DNA of 64,000 nt from Piscinibacter sp. GTDB lineage: Bacteria > Pseudomonadota > Gammaproteobacteria > Burkholderiales > Burkholderiaceae_C. The stretch lies in contig JAHBZL010000017.1 of assembly GCA_019635485.1 (NCBI GenBank), positions 1 to 64,000 on the forward strand, read 5' to 3'. The position numbers and the translations under genes are program-made. Position 1 is the stretch's first letter, and each line of letters starts with the position of its first letter. This document shows positions 38,904 to 46,436 of the stretch, piece by piece. Under the pieces are notes generated by a model, which was not told the origin of the DNA, made no database searches, and saw only the letters and a program-made list of their open reading frames with translations.

Positions 38904-40067
38904 ATGTTCACGTTCGATCCCTACTCGCCCGTCGTCGACGCCGACCCCTTCCCCTTCTACAAGGTGCTGCGCGACGACCACCCCTGCTTCTGGAGCCCCG
39001 AGGCGCAGATGTGGATCCTGTCGCGCTACGCGGACATCGTCTCCGCCGGGCAGGACTGGCAGACCTACTCGTCGGCCCGGGGCAACCTGATGACCGAGCT
39101 GCCCGGGCGCGCCGGCGCGACGCTGGGCACCACCGATCCCCCACGCCACGACCGGCTGCGCGGCCTGATCCAGCACGCCTTCATGAAGCGCAACCTGGAG
39201 AGCCTGGCCGGGCCGATCCGCGAGATCGCGCAGGCCACCGCGGCGCCGCTGCGCGACCAGGCGCGCTTCGACTTCATCGACGAGTTCTCGTCGAAGTTCA
39301 CCGTGCGGGTGCTGTTCGCGGCGCTCGGCCTGCCGCTGGGCGACGAGCAGACGGTGCGCGACAAGGCGGTGCTGATGGTGCAGAGCGACCCGCTGACGCG
39401 GGCCAAGGCGCCGCAGCACATCGCCGCCTACCAGTGGATGCAGGACTACGCCGCCCAGGTGATCGCGCAGCGGCGGGCCGAACCGAAGAACGACCTGATC
39501 TCGCATTTCTCGATGGCCGAGATCGACGGCGACCGGCTCGACGAACGCGAGGTGCTGCTGACCACCACCACGCTGATCATGGCCGGCATCGAGTCGCTGG
39601 GCGGCTTCATGAGCATGTTCGCGCTCAACCTGGCCGACCACCGCGAGGCGCGCGAGGCGGTGGTGGCCGACCCGGCGCTGCTGGGCGAGGCGGTGGAGGA
39701 GTCGCTGCGCTTCAACACCTCGGCGCAGCGCTTCAAGCGCTGCCTGCGCCGCGACGTGACGCTGCACGGCCAGACGATGCGCGAAGGCGACTTCGTCTGC
39801 CTGGCCTACGGCTCGGGCAACCGCGACGAGCGCCAGTTCCCGAACCCGGATGTCTACGACATCCGCCGCAAGCCGCGCGGCCACCTGGGGTTCGGCGGCG
39901 GCGTGCACGCCTGCCTGGGCACCTCGATCGCGCGGCTGTCCGTCAAGATCGCGTTCGAGGAACTGCACCGCGTCGTGCCGGCGTACCGGCGCGTGCAGGA
40001 GCAGCTGGCGTGGATGCCCTCCTCGACCTTCCGCAGCCCGCTGCGGCTCGAGCTCGCGCAGCAGTGA
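38904..40067 (+). CDS. Cytochrome P450
   Basis: A 387-residue soluble bacterial P450. The I-helix oxygen motif is IMAGIESLGG (Ser where Thr is usual), the K-helix ExxR is EESLRF, and the heme-binding loop is FGGGVHACLG with the Cys thiolate. It is a class I P450 that should receive electrons from the ferredoxin and reductase encoded just downstream. The substrate is unknown; the neighbouring ligAB genes hint at aromatic compounds. ATG 38904 starts MFTFDPYSPVVDADPFPFYK. Confidence 0.92.
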   Translation: MFTFDPYSPVVDADPFPFYKVLRDDHPCFWSPEAQMWILSRYADIVSAGQDWQTYSSARGNLMTELPGRAGATLGTTDPPRHDRLRGLIQHAFMKRNLESLAGPIREIAQATAAPLRDQARFDFIDEFSSKFTVRVLFAALGLPLGDEQTVRDKAVLMVQSDPLTRAKAPQHIAAYQWMQDYAAQVIAQRRAEPKNDLISHFSMAEIDGDRLDEREVLLTTTTLIMAGIESLGGFMSMFALNLADHREAREAVVADPALLGEAVEESLRFNTSAQRFKRCLRRDVTLHGQTMREGDFVCLAYGSGNRDERQFPNPDVYDIRRKPRGHLGFGGGVHACLGTSIARLSVKIAFEELHRVVPAYRRVQEQLAWMPSSTFRSPLRLELAQQ

Positions 40068-40080
40068 CGGAGCCGAGGAC

Positions 40081-40404
40081 ATGACGCGCATCACCTTCAT
40101 CGACCCGGCCGGCAGCGCCACCGAACTCGACGTGCCGGATGGCTGGAGCCTCATGCAGGCCGCCACCGCGAACGGCGTGGACGGCATCGTCGGCGAATGC
40201 GGCGGTTCGTGCGCCTGCGCCACCTGCCACTGCTATGTCGACGAGCTGCTGGCCACGCGACTGCCACCGCCGGCGCAGAACGAACTGGACATGCTCGCCA
40301 ACGTCGCCGCCGAGCGGCGCCCGAACAGCCGGCTGGCCTGCCAGCTCAAGGTGAGCCCGGCGCTGGCCGGCGGCTCGCTGCAGTTGCCGGCGTGCCAGGA
40401 GTGA
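40081..40404 (+). CDS. [2Fe-2S] ferredoxin, putidaredoxin-like
   Basis: A 107-residue ferredoxin with C-X5-C-X2-C in GECGGSCACATCHCYVDEL (about 40-58) and a fourth Cys in SRLACQLKV. It should pass electrons from the downstream reductase to the P450. It lies 13 bases after the P450 stop with GGAG upstream, and 5 bases before the reductase gene. Confidence 0.92.
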   Translation: MTRITFIDPAGSATELDVPDGWSLMQAATANGVDGIVGECGGSCACATCHCYVDELLATRLPPPAQNELDMLANVAAERRPNSRLACQLKVSPALAGGSLQLPACQE

Positions 40405-40409
40405 CGCCC

Positions 40410-41675
40410 ATGCGCCGCGTGGTGATCGTGGGCGCCGGACAGGCCGGCGTGCAGTCCGCCGAGGCCCTGCGCAGCCTTGGCTTCGACGGCGAGATCACGC
40501 TGCTGGGCGACGAGGCACATGCGCCGTATCACCGGCCGCCGCTCTCCAAGGGCTGGCTGGCCGGCGACATGCAGGCGGCCCAGCTCGTGCTGCGGGCCCC
40601 CGAGGCGCTGGCGCGCAAGGGCATCGTGCTGCGCACGGGCGTGCCGGTGCAGGCGATCGACCGCACGACGCGCGAGCTGCATCTGGCCGGCGGCGAGCGC
40701 CTCGCCTGGGACGGCCTGGTGCTCGCCACGGGCGCGCGTCCGCGCCGCCTGCCGATGCCGCACGCCGAGGCGCCCAACGTGCACGTGCTGCGCTCGCGCG
40801 ACGACGCCAGCGCGCTGGCCGCGGCCCTCGACGCCTGCGCCGCCGCCGGGGCGCCGCTGGTTGTGCTCGGCGGCGGCTTCATCGGCCTGGAGGTGGCCGC
40901 CACCGCGCGCAAAAAGGGCCTGACCGTCGGTGTGCTCGAGGCCCAGCCGCGCCTGCTGGCGCGCGCGCTGCCGCCGCTGCTGTCGGACTGGTTCGCGCAA
41001 CTGCACCGTTCGCATGGCGTCGGGCTGGAACTGGCTGCGCAGGTCGAGGCGCTGCAGGCCGGCGCCGACGGCCGCGTCACGGCGATCCGGCTCGCAGATG
41101 GCCGCAACCTGCCCTGCGGTGCGCTGCTGCTGGGGGTGGGCGCGGTCGCGAACGACGAGCTGGCGCGCGCCGCCGGGCTCGCCTGCGAAGGCGGCATCGT
41201 CGTCGATGCCTGCGGGCGCACGGCCGACCCGGCGATCGTCGCGGCGGGGGACTGCAGCGTGCGGCGCCTGCCCGACGGCAGCCTGCTGCGGCTCGAATCG
41301 GTGCAGGGCGCGACCGAGGGCGGCAAGGCCGCGGCCGCGGCGCTGCTGGGCCTGGAGAAGCCCTTCACGGCCGCGCCCTGGTTCTGGTCCGACCAGTTCG
41401 GCCGCAAGCTGCAGATGGCCGGGCTCGGTGCCGCGGCGGATCGTTCGGTGCTGCGCGGCCGCCTGGACGGTGCCGGCTTCTCGGTCTGGCACTACTGCCG
41501 CGAGCGGCTCGTCGGCGTCGACACGATCGACCTGGCGAAGGACCACCTGCTCGCGCGCCGGCTGCTCGATGCGGGTCTGTCGCCCGACCCGATGTTGATC
41601 GCCGACCCGGCCTACGACCCGGCCGGCCTGCTGGCGTCTCCACCCGCCACGCCCCTCGTCGCCGGCAGTCGCTGA
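40410..41675 (+). CDS. NAD(P)H-ferredoxin reductase, putidaredoxin reductase type
   Basis: A 421-residue FAD enzyme. The FAD motif is VVIVGAGQAGVQSAEAL (about 4-20), the NAD motif VVLGGGFIGLEVAATARKKG, and IVAAGDCSV is the second FAD contact. The C-terminal domain (about 330-421) is typical of rubredoxin/putidaredoxin reductases. It completes a three-component P450 system. It is convergent with the small unknown gene at 41701. Confidence 0.93.
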   Translation: MRRVVIVGAGQAGVQSAEALRSLGFDGEITLLGDEAHAPYHRPPLSKGWLAGDMQAAQLVLRAPEALARKGIVLRTGVPVQAIDRTTRELHLAGGERLAWDGLVLATGARPRRLPMPHAEAPNVHVLRSRDDASALAAALDACAAAGAPLVVLGGGFIGLEVAATARKKGLTVGVLEAQPRLLARALPPLLSDWFAQLHRSHGVGLELAAQVEALQAGADGRVTAIRLADGRNLPCGALLLGVGAVANDELARAAGLACEGGIVVDACGRTADPAIVAAGDCSVRRLPDGSLLRLESVQGATEGGKAAAAALLGLEKPFTAAPWFWSDQFGRKLQMAGLGAAADRSVLRGRLDGAGFSVWHYCRERLVGVDTIDLAKDHLLARRLLDAGLSPDPMLIADPAYDPAGLLASPPATPLVAGSR

Positions 41676-41700
41676 GAGACGCCGCGCCGCCCGAGGACGC

Positions 41701-41967
41701 TCAGAGGTCGTCGGCCAGCACCTCCAGCGCGATCAGCTGCTCGCGCAGCGCCCAGCGGGCGCGCCAGCCGTCGCCCTGCCAGGCCGGATCGTCGGCGCGC
41801 TCGAAGGCGGCCAGCGCGGCGGATTCGTCCGCGAACACGCGGCAGCAGCCCTGCGCGAACAGCTCGCCGGCAGCGCTGCCCTCCAGCTTGCGCTGCAGGT
41901 CCTGCGCGTCGAACGCGAACCAGGCGCGCGGCGTGGCCTGCGGCGGCATCTCGAGCACGTAGATCAT
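41701..41967 (-). CDS. Hypothetical protein, second gene of a nif-promoter pair
   Basis: An 88-residue soluble protein starting MIYVLEMPPQATPRAWFAFD. I do not recognise a family. It overlaps the upstream gene as ATGA (41964-41967), so the two are translationally coupled. It has one Cys-Cys pair (QGCCRVFAD), a central helical segment and no signal peptide. Because the pair sits behind a sigma54 promoter and a NifA site, a role in nitrogen fixation is likely but unproven. Confidence 0.7.
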   Translation of the reverse strand: MIYVLEMPPQATPRAWFAFDAQDLQRKLEGSAAGELFAQGCCRVFADESAALAAFERADDPAWQGDGWRARWALREQLIALEVLADDL

Positions 41968-42290
41968 TCCGCGCCGTCCACCGCCACCTTGCGCCACACC
42001 GCACGGCGCAGCCGCTCCTGCGCGGCCTGCGGCGAGCCGTCGAAGGCATCGTGCACCCGGCGCAGCGCGGCCTGCGCCACCGAGGCCTCGGCCAGCGTCA
42101 GCGGCAGCCGGCCCGCCATGTGCGTGGCCAGCGGCAGCACCTTCAGGATGGCCTGCCGGTTCGGGTGCTCGTCCAGCACGACCAGGTCGTCGGCCTCCGG
42201 CCGGCCGTCCAGGCAGATCCGGCCGTCGACCACCTCGACACGCCGGCCGTCGCTGGTGATGCGGATCAGAACGGGGGAAGTCGCGCTCAT
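41964..42290 (-). CDS. Hypothetical protein, first gene of a nif-promoter pair
   Basis: A 108-residue protein starting MSATSPVLIRITSDGRRVEV, with RICLDGRPEADDLVVLDEHP and then a helical C-terminus. The first half looks like a small beta domain. I do not recognise a family, and no Cys or metal-binding motif is seen. The 65-base leader contains a perfect NifA site. The gene lies between the SUV3-like helicase and the P450 reductase, isolated from the main nif blocks. Confidence 0.72.
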   Translation of the reverse strand: MSATSPVLIRITSDGRRVEVVDGRICLDGRPEADDLVVLDEHPNRQAILKVLPLATHMAGRLPLTLAEASVAQAALRRVHDAFDGSPQAAQERLRRAVWRKVAVDGAE

Positions 42291-42315
42291 GGGAACCTCG
42301 TGTCCACGTCGGGCT

Positions 42316-42331
42316 TGTCGGGTTTGCGACA
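42316..42331. promoter_or_regulatory. NifA site within the leader of the small-gene pair
   Basis: TGTCGGGTTTGCGACA is a perfect TGT-N10-ACA site. It lies between the predicted start point (near 42355) and ATG 42290, downstream of the promoter instead of the usual 80-150 bases upstream. Confidence 0.65.
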
Positions 42332-42366
42332 GCCCACGGCCTGCCGAGGGCTGTCCGAGCGTCCCA

Positions 42367-42382
42367 TGCAGCTTCGGTGCCA
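42367..42382 (-). promoter_or_regulatory. Sigma54 promoter for the small-gene pair
   Basis: TGGCACCGAAGCTGCA on the minus strand has GG-N10-GC and one change from TTGC. It differs from the nifE promoter by one base. It lies 21 bases beyond the helicase stop codon, so it is specific to the small genes. Confidence 0.72.
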
Positions 42383-42402
42383 TGCCGGCGCCGGGCTCGC
42401 GG

Positions 42403-44664
42403 TCAGGGGAAGCGCCCCCCGCGCCGCCCGGTGCGCACCTGTGCCAACGGCCGCTTGCCCTTGAGCTGCCGCTCGATGCCCTCGTTGAGCGCGGCGCGCA
42501 GCGCGTGCACCTCCTCGACATGGCCGTAGATGCCCGGGAAACGCAGGTCCAGCCACAGCCACAGCGTGCAGCCGCGCAGCGCCTGCTCCATGCGGTCCAG
42601 GCGGCTGTGGCCGTCGACCGCGTCGAGGAACCACGGCTTGCCGGCCTGGCCGAGCAGCGCATGGCGGCTGGCCCAGTCGAGGAACTCCTGCAGCTGCGAC
42701 TCGGTGCGCGTGTCCACCGGTGCCTGCGCATAGACGAAGCGCTGCCGCAGCGGCAGCTTGGCGGCGCAGCGGTCCAGCGACTCGGCCAGCAGCAGCATCT
42801 GCTCCAGCTCGGCCACCTCGAAGTGCGTGTCGTCCAGCCGCAACTGCTCGACGAACACCCCGAGCACCTCGCGCAGCCGGGTGCGGTGCAGCCGCGCGGC
42901 GATCGTCTTCACGTGCCACGGATTCGGCGCGACCGGCGCCTTGAAACCCTCCGGCGCCTGCGCGCGCTGCGCCAGCAGCTCACGCAGTTCGCGCAGTGCG
43001 CCCGGCTCGGCGTCCTCGAGCACCCCGGCGAAACCTTCCTCGTGCAGGCCGAAGCGGCCCGCGCGCCCGGCGATCTGGTGCACCTCCGACGGCTCCAGCG
43101 GCCGGTCCCCCGCCCCGTCGAACTTGCTCAGCGTGCTGAACAGCACACGCCGGATCGGCAGGTTCAGGCCCATGCCGATCGCATCGGTGGCGACCAGGAT
43201 GTCGGACTCGCCCTGCGCGAAGCGCTCCGCCTCGCGGCGCCGCACCTCCGGCGGCAGCGCGCCGTAGATCACCGAGACCACGTGGCCGGCCGCGGCGATG
43301 CGGTCGCGCAGCGCGAGCACGTCGCGCCGGCTGAAGGCCACCACCGCGTCGCCGCGCTGCAGCGCCGCCAGGCCGACCGGCCGGGGCAGCAGCTGCACAT
43401 GCTGCTTGCGTTCGAACAGGCGCACGCTGCAGCGCTCGCCGCACAGGCCGAGCAGGCCCTGGATGACGGGCACCGCGTAGTCCGAGCAGATGATGACCAG
43501 CTCGTTGGCCGGCACGGCGACGATCGCCTGCGTCCAGGCCCAGCCGCGCGAGGCGTCGAAGATCATCTGCGCTTCGTCGATCACCGCCACGTCGACCGGC
43601 CGGTCCGTCGCGACCATCTCGATGGTGCTGGAGACCACCCGCGCATCCGGCGCCGGCACGTTTTCCTCGCCGGTCAGCAGCGAGCAGGCGACGCCCCGCG
43701 CCGCGAGCCGGTCTCGCCCTTCGAGCGCCAGCAGCCGCAGCGGCGCGAGGTAGGCCCCGTCGTGCGCCTGCGCCAGCCGTTCGAAGGCCGCGTGCGTCTT
43801 GCCGCTGTTGGGCGGGCCGACGTACAGCGTCACGCTGCGCTGCAGCCGCCGCGCATGCACGAAGGTGTCCGGGTAGCGCTGGAAGGCGAGGTCGTGGGTC
43901 AGCGTCTCGAGCGTGGCGAGCTCGGTGACGCGGTGCTCCCAGCGGTCCTGCGCGCGCGTGCAGGCGGCCAGCAGTTCGGGCAGCGGCTGCGGCCGCGCGC
44001 ATTCGGCCTGCAGGCGCGGCCGCAGCTCGTCCAGCCGCTGCGGCTGGTAGGCCTGGCTGCGCGCCACCAGCCGCGCCAGCAGCGCGACCACCTCGCCCGC
44101 CTGCGGATGCGGCGGCTCGGGTCCGAGGGCGGCGCGCAGCGCGGTCTCGTCGCCGCTGCGGTGGAAGTCCCAGACCAGGCGGTCGTCCAGCGGGACCTGG
44201 TGGCGCAGCTCGAGGCGCCAGGGCGGCGCCTCGGGCACCGGCACCTGCAGCACCTGCGTGGCCAGGCGCGTGAAGGCGCCACCCTCGCGGGCGACGCCCA
44301 GCGCCTCCAGCACCGCCGTGCGCTCGAGCATCAGCGGCCGCGCGCCCGGCCCGGAGCCCACCGCCGCCAGGTGCGCCAAGGCGGCATCGAACAGGCGCGG
44401 CTCGAGCCAGCGGCTCGGGCGCCCGCCGGCCGCGGCCTTCTGCAACTGCACGAGGCCCAGCTGGTCGAGCCGCTTGTCGGTGGCGTCCTCGCCCCAGTCC
44501 GCCGGCGTCACGACCTGCGGCAGCGCGTAGGCGACCTGACGCAGGCGTTCGAGCTGCCGCGGCCCGACCTGCGCCGGCACACGCGCCGCGTGGCGCGGGT
44601 CCGGCAGCGGCGACGGCGTCGGGGGCGGGCTCGCCGGATCGGCAGCGCTCTTCGGGGCGGGCAT
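42403..44664 (-). CDS. SUV3-like DExH-box helicase
   Basis: A 753-residue helicase. Motif I is YVGPPNSGKTHAAFERLAQA (about 283-302), motif II DEAQ in VAVIDEAQMIF, and motif VI QIAGRAGRFG. A C-terminal SUV3-type domain follows. About 280 residues precede the helicase core. Relatives are SUV3, an RNA helicase of mitochondrial RNA decay; bacterial versions are poorly known. It is probably cytosolic and RNA-acting. It is not obviously tied to nitrogen fixation. Confidence 0.85.
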   Translation of the reverse strand: MPAPKSAADPASPPPTPSPLPDPRHAARVPAQVGPRQLERLRQVAYALPQVVTPADWGEDATDKRLDQLGLVQLQKAAAGGRPSRWLEPRLFDAALAHLAAVGSGPGARPLMLERTAVLEALGVAREGGAFTRLATQVLQVPVPEAPPWRLELRHQVPLDDRLVWDFHRSGDETALRAALGPEPPHPQAGEVVALLARLVARSQAYQPQRLDELRPRLQAECARPQPLPELLAACTRAQDRWEHRVTELATLETLTHDLAFQRYPDTFVHARRLQRSVTLYVGPPNSGKTHAAFERLAQAHDGAYLAPLRLLALEGRDRLAARGVACSLLTGEENVPAPDARVVSSTIEMVATDRPVDVAVIDEAQMIFDASRGWAWTQAIVAVPANELVIICSDYAVPVIQGLLGLCGERCSVRLFERKQHVQLLPRPVGLAALQRGDAVVAFSRRDVLALRDRIAAAGHVVSVIYGALPPEVRRREAERFAQGESDILVATDAIGMGLNLPIRRVLFSTLSKFDGAGDRPLEPSEVHQIAGRAGRFGLHEEGFAGVLEDAEPGALRELRELLAQRAQAPEGFKAPVAPNPWHVKTIAARLHRTRLREVLGVFVEQLRLDDTHFEVAELEQMLLLAESLDRCAAKLPLRQRFVYAQAPVDTRTESQLQEFLDWASRHALLGQAGKPWFLDAVDGHSRLDRMEQALRGCTLWLWLDLRFPGIYGHVEEVHALRAALNEGIERQLKGKRPLAQVRTGRRGGRFP

Positions 44665-44874
44665 GGGCAGGGAATCGGGAAGCCCCGACTCTACCCCCCG
44701 AGCGGGAGCCCCCCGAGATCGAGGTGTCCGACCACCTTTCGCCCGAACACTTTACGTCTGCGAACAGGACCCGGGATGTCCGCTTGAAGACACTCCGGGC
44801 CAGCAACAGACGACCGAGTCAGGTCGCGCGACGTGGGTGCGGCACACCCCGCACATCAGGGAAGGAGCGTCGGC

Positions 44875-46425
44875 ATGTCGGTGGCCCAGGCTGGAGCCTT
44901 CGCAACGCGCACGCAGGCACGCGTGCGCCTCGAACTTGTGCTGGCGCTGGCGACCTGCGTGAGCCTGCAGGCGTGCGGCGGCAGCCAGGAGGCCGACGGC
45001 AGCCGTGGCAACGGCGCTGCTCCCGCGGCCCCGGCACCGGCACCGGCACCGGCACCTGCGCCCGCCCCAGCTCCCGCTCCTCCACCGTCCCCTGCGGTGC
45101 CCGGCACCCCGGGCTGCGGGCTGCCGTCTGCCGCTTTCTGCGACACCTTCGATGTTCCGGCGAGCGTGCGCGGCCGGGCCGGCGAGCTCGACGCCACGCG
45201 CTGGAGCGGCTCGCACGCCAAGCACGGCCTGCCCAGCGCCGACGGCATGGCCTTCGCCATGGGCGCCGCCACCCTCCCGAGCTGCCGTGCCGGCATGCCC
45301 CCGACCATCCTGCTGCCGCAGGACGCGCTGATCTGCGACCCGACGGCCAGCATCCGAAGCCGGCACCTGCTGGTCGCTGCAGGGATGCAGAACTACGGGC
45401 AACACAGCTACCGCATCCGGCAGCCCTTCGACTTCGCCGGCCGCACCGGGCGCATCGTCTTCGACGCCGAGGCACACGTGCAGGGTCCGCTCGTGGGCTG
45501 GATCTCCGTGGAAGTGCTCGAGGATCCGATCGGCGCGCCCTCGTTCGACCACCTGGGCAATTGGGAGGGCGGCCTGATCCCGCGCAACGGCTTCGAAGTC
45601 CAGTTCACCAACAACGCGTTGTCCACGCCCGCGGCACCCTCGATCGGCGTCGGTTTCATCGAGCTTTTCGACGACTACCGCGCCACCACGTCCGAACCCT
45701 CGGTGCTGACCACGATCGCGACTGCACGCGACCACCTGAACCGCTTCGAACTGCGCGTCTCGAAGACACGGATCGAGGTCTACGGCGCGCCGGCCTCGAG
45801 CGACGGCACGAGATTCGGGCCGCCCGTGCTGATGCACGGCGTGGACGTCAACCTGCCCTTCACCCGCGGCTACGTCTCCGTCACCACCCACAACCATGCG
45901 AGCGACAAGTACGCCGGCCTCGACGCCTGGACCGCCCGCTGGGACAACATCGGCTTCGACGGCCCGGTCATCGGCCAGTGGCGCGAATACGAGGTCCCCG
46001 ATTCGCTGACCCGGCCGTCCCCCGGCAACGGATCCGCCGCGCTGGTCGATGTCGGCTACCGGATCGCCGACGCGTCCAGCGGACCCGCCCAGACCTTGAC
46101 CTTGAAGAACGTCGACCCGGGCGATGCGGTATCGGCCAGGCTGAGCTTCACCGCCTGGTACCTCACGACCACCGGCGACCCGGTGGCCACCTACACGCTG
46201 CGCTATCGGCTCAACGGCAAGACGTGGCGCGAGCACGCGCTGAGCGCGGACGAGGTGGCGATCCTGACCTCGGGCGTCAACGGCGGGCTGGTCGCGCACC
46301 TGATCGACATCCCCCTCGGCGATCTCGTTCCTGGTGACAACACGCTCGAGTTCGTCACGACCCACGCGCCGCAGAGCTATCCACCGGTATTCGCCAACAT
46401 CGACCTGGTCCTGAAGACCCGTTGA
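44875..46425 (+). CDS. Lipoprotein with Ala-Pro linker, unknown function
   Basis: A 516-residue protein. The signal peptide ends in a lipobox (VSLQAC, Cys about residue 34). An Ala-Pro repeat linker (about 50-75) and a beta-rich domain follow. LDAWTARWDNIGFDGPVIGQ is nearly repeated in the next gene's product. The segment around ATRWSGSHAKHGLPSADGMA and the overall layout suggest a secreted carbohydrate-binding or lectin-like fold, without clear catalytic residues. ATG 44875 has AAGGAG upstream. The next gene starts 11 bases after the stop. Confidence 0.75.
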   Translation: MSVAQAGAFATRTQARVRLELVLALATCVSLQACGGSQEADGSRGNGAAPAAPAPAPAPAPAPAPAPAPPPSPAVPGTPGCGLPSAAFCDTFDVPASVRGRAGELDATRWSGSHAKHGLPSADGMAFAMGAATLPSCRAGMPPTILLPQDALICDPTASIRSRHLLVAAGMQNYGQHSYRIRQPFDFAGRTGRIVFDAEAHVQGPLVGWISVEVLEDPIGAPSFDHLGNWEGGLIPRNGFEVQFTNNALSTPAAPSIGVGFIELFDDYRATTSEPSVLTTIATARDHLNRFELRVSKTRIEVYGAPASSDGTRFGPPVLMHGVDVNLPFTRGYVSVTTHNHASDKYAGLDAWTARWDNIGFDGPVIGQWREYEVPDSLTRPSPGNGSAALVDVGYRIADASSGPAQTLTLKNVDPGDAVSARLSFTAWYLTTTGDPVATYTLRYRLNGKTWREHALSADEVAILTSGVNGGLVAHLIDIPLGDLVPGDNTLEFVTTHAPQSYPPVFANIDLVLKTR

Positions 46426-46436
46426 GGAGCAGCACC

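Noticed and set aside
45037..45093. Short tandem repeats that could suggest a CRISPR-like or microsatellite array
   Set aside because: They are codons of an Ala-Pro linker in a lipoprotein, with no spacers. The same linker type is in the next gene.
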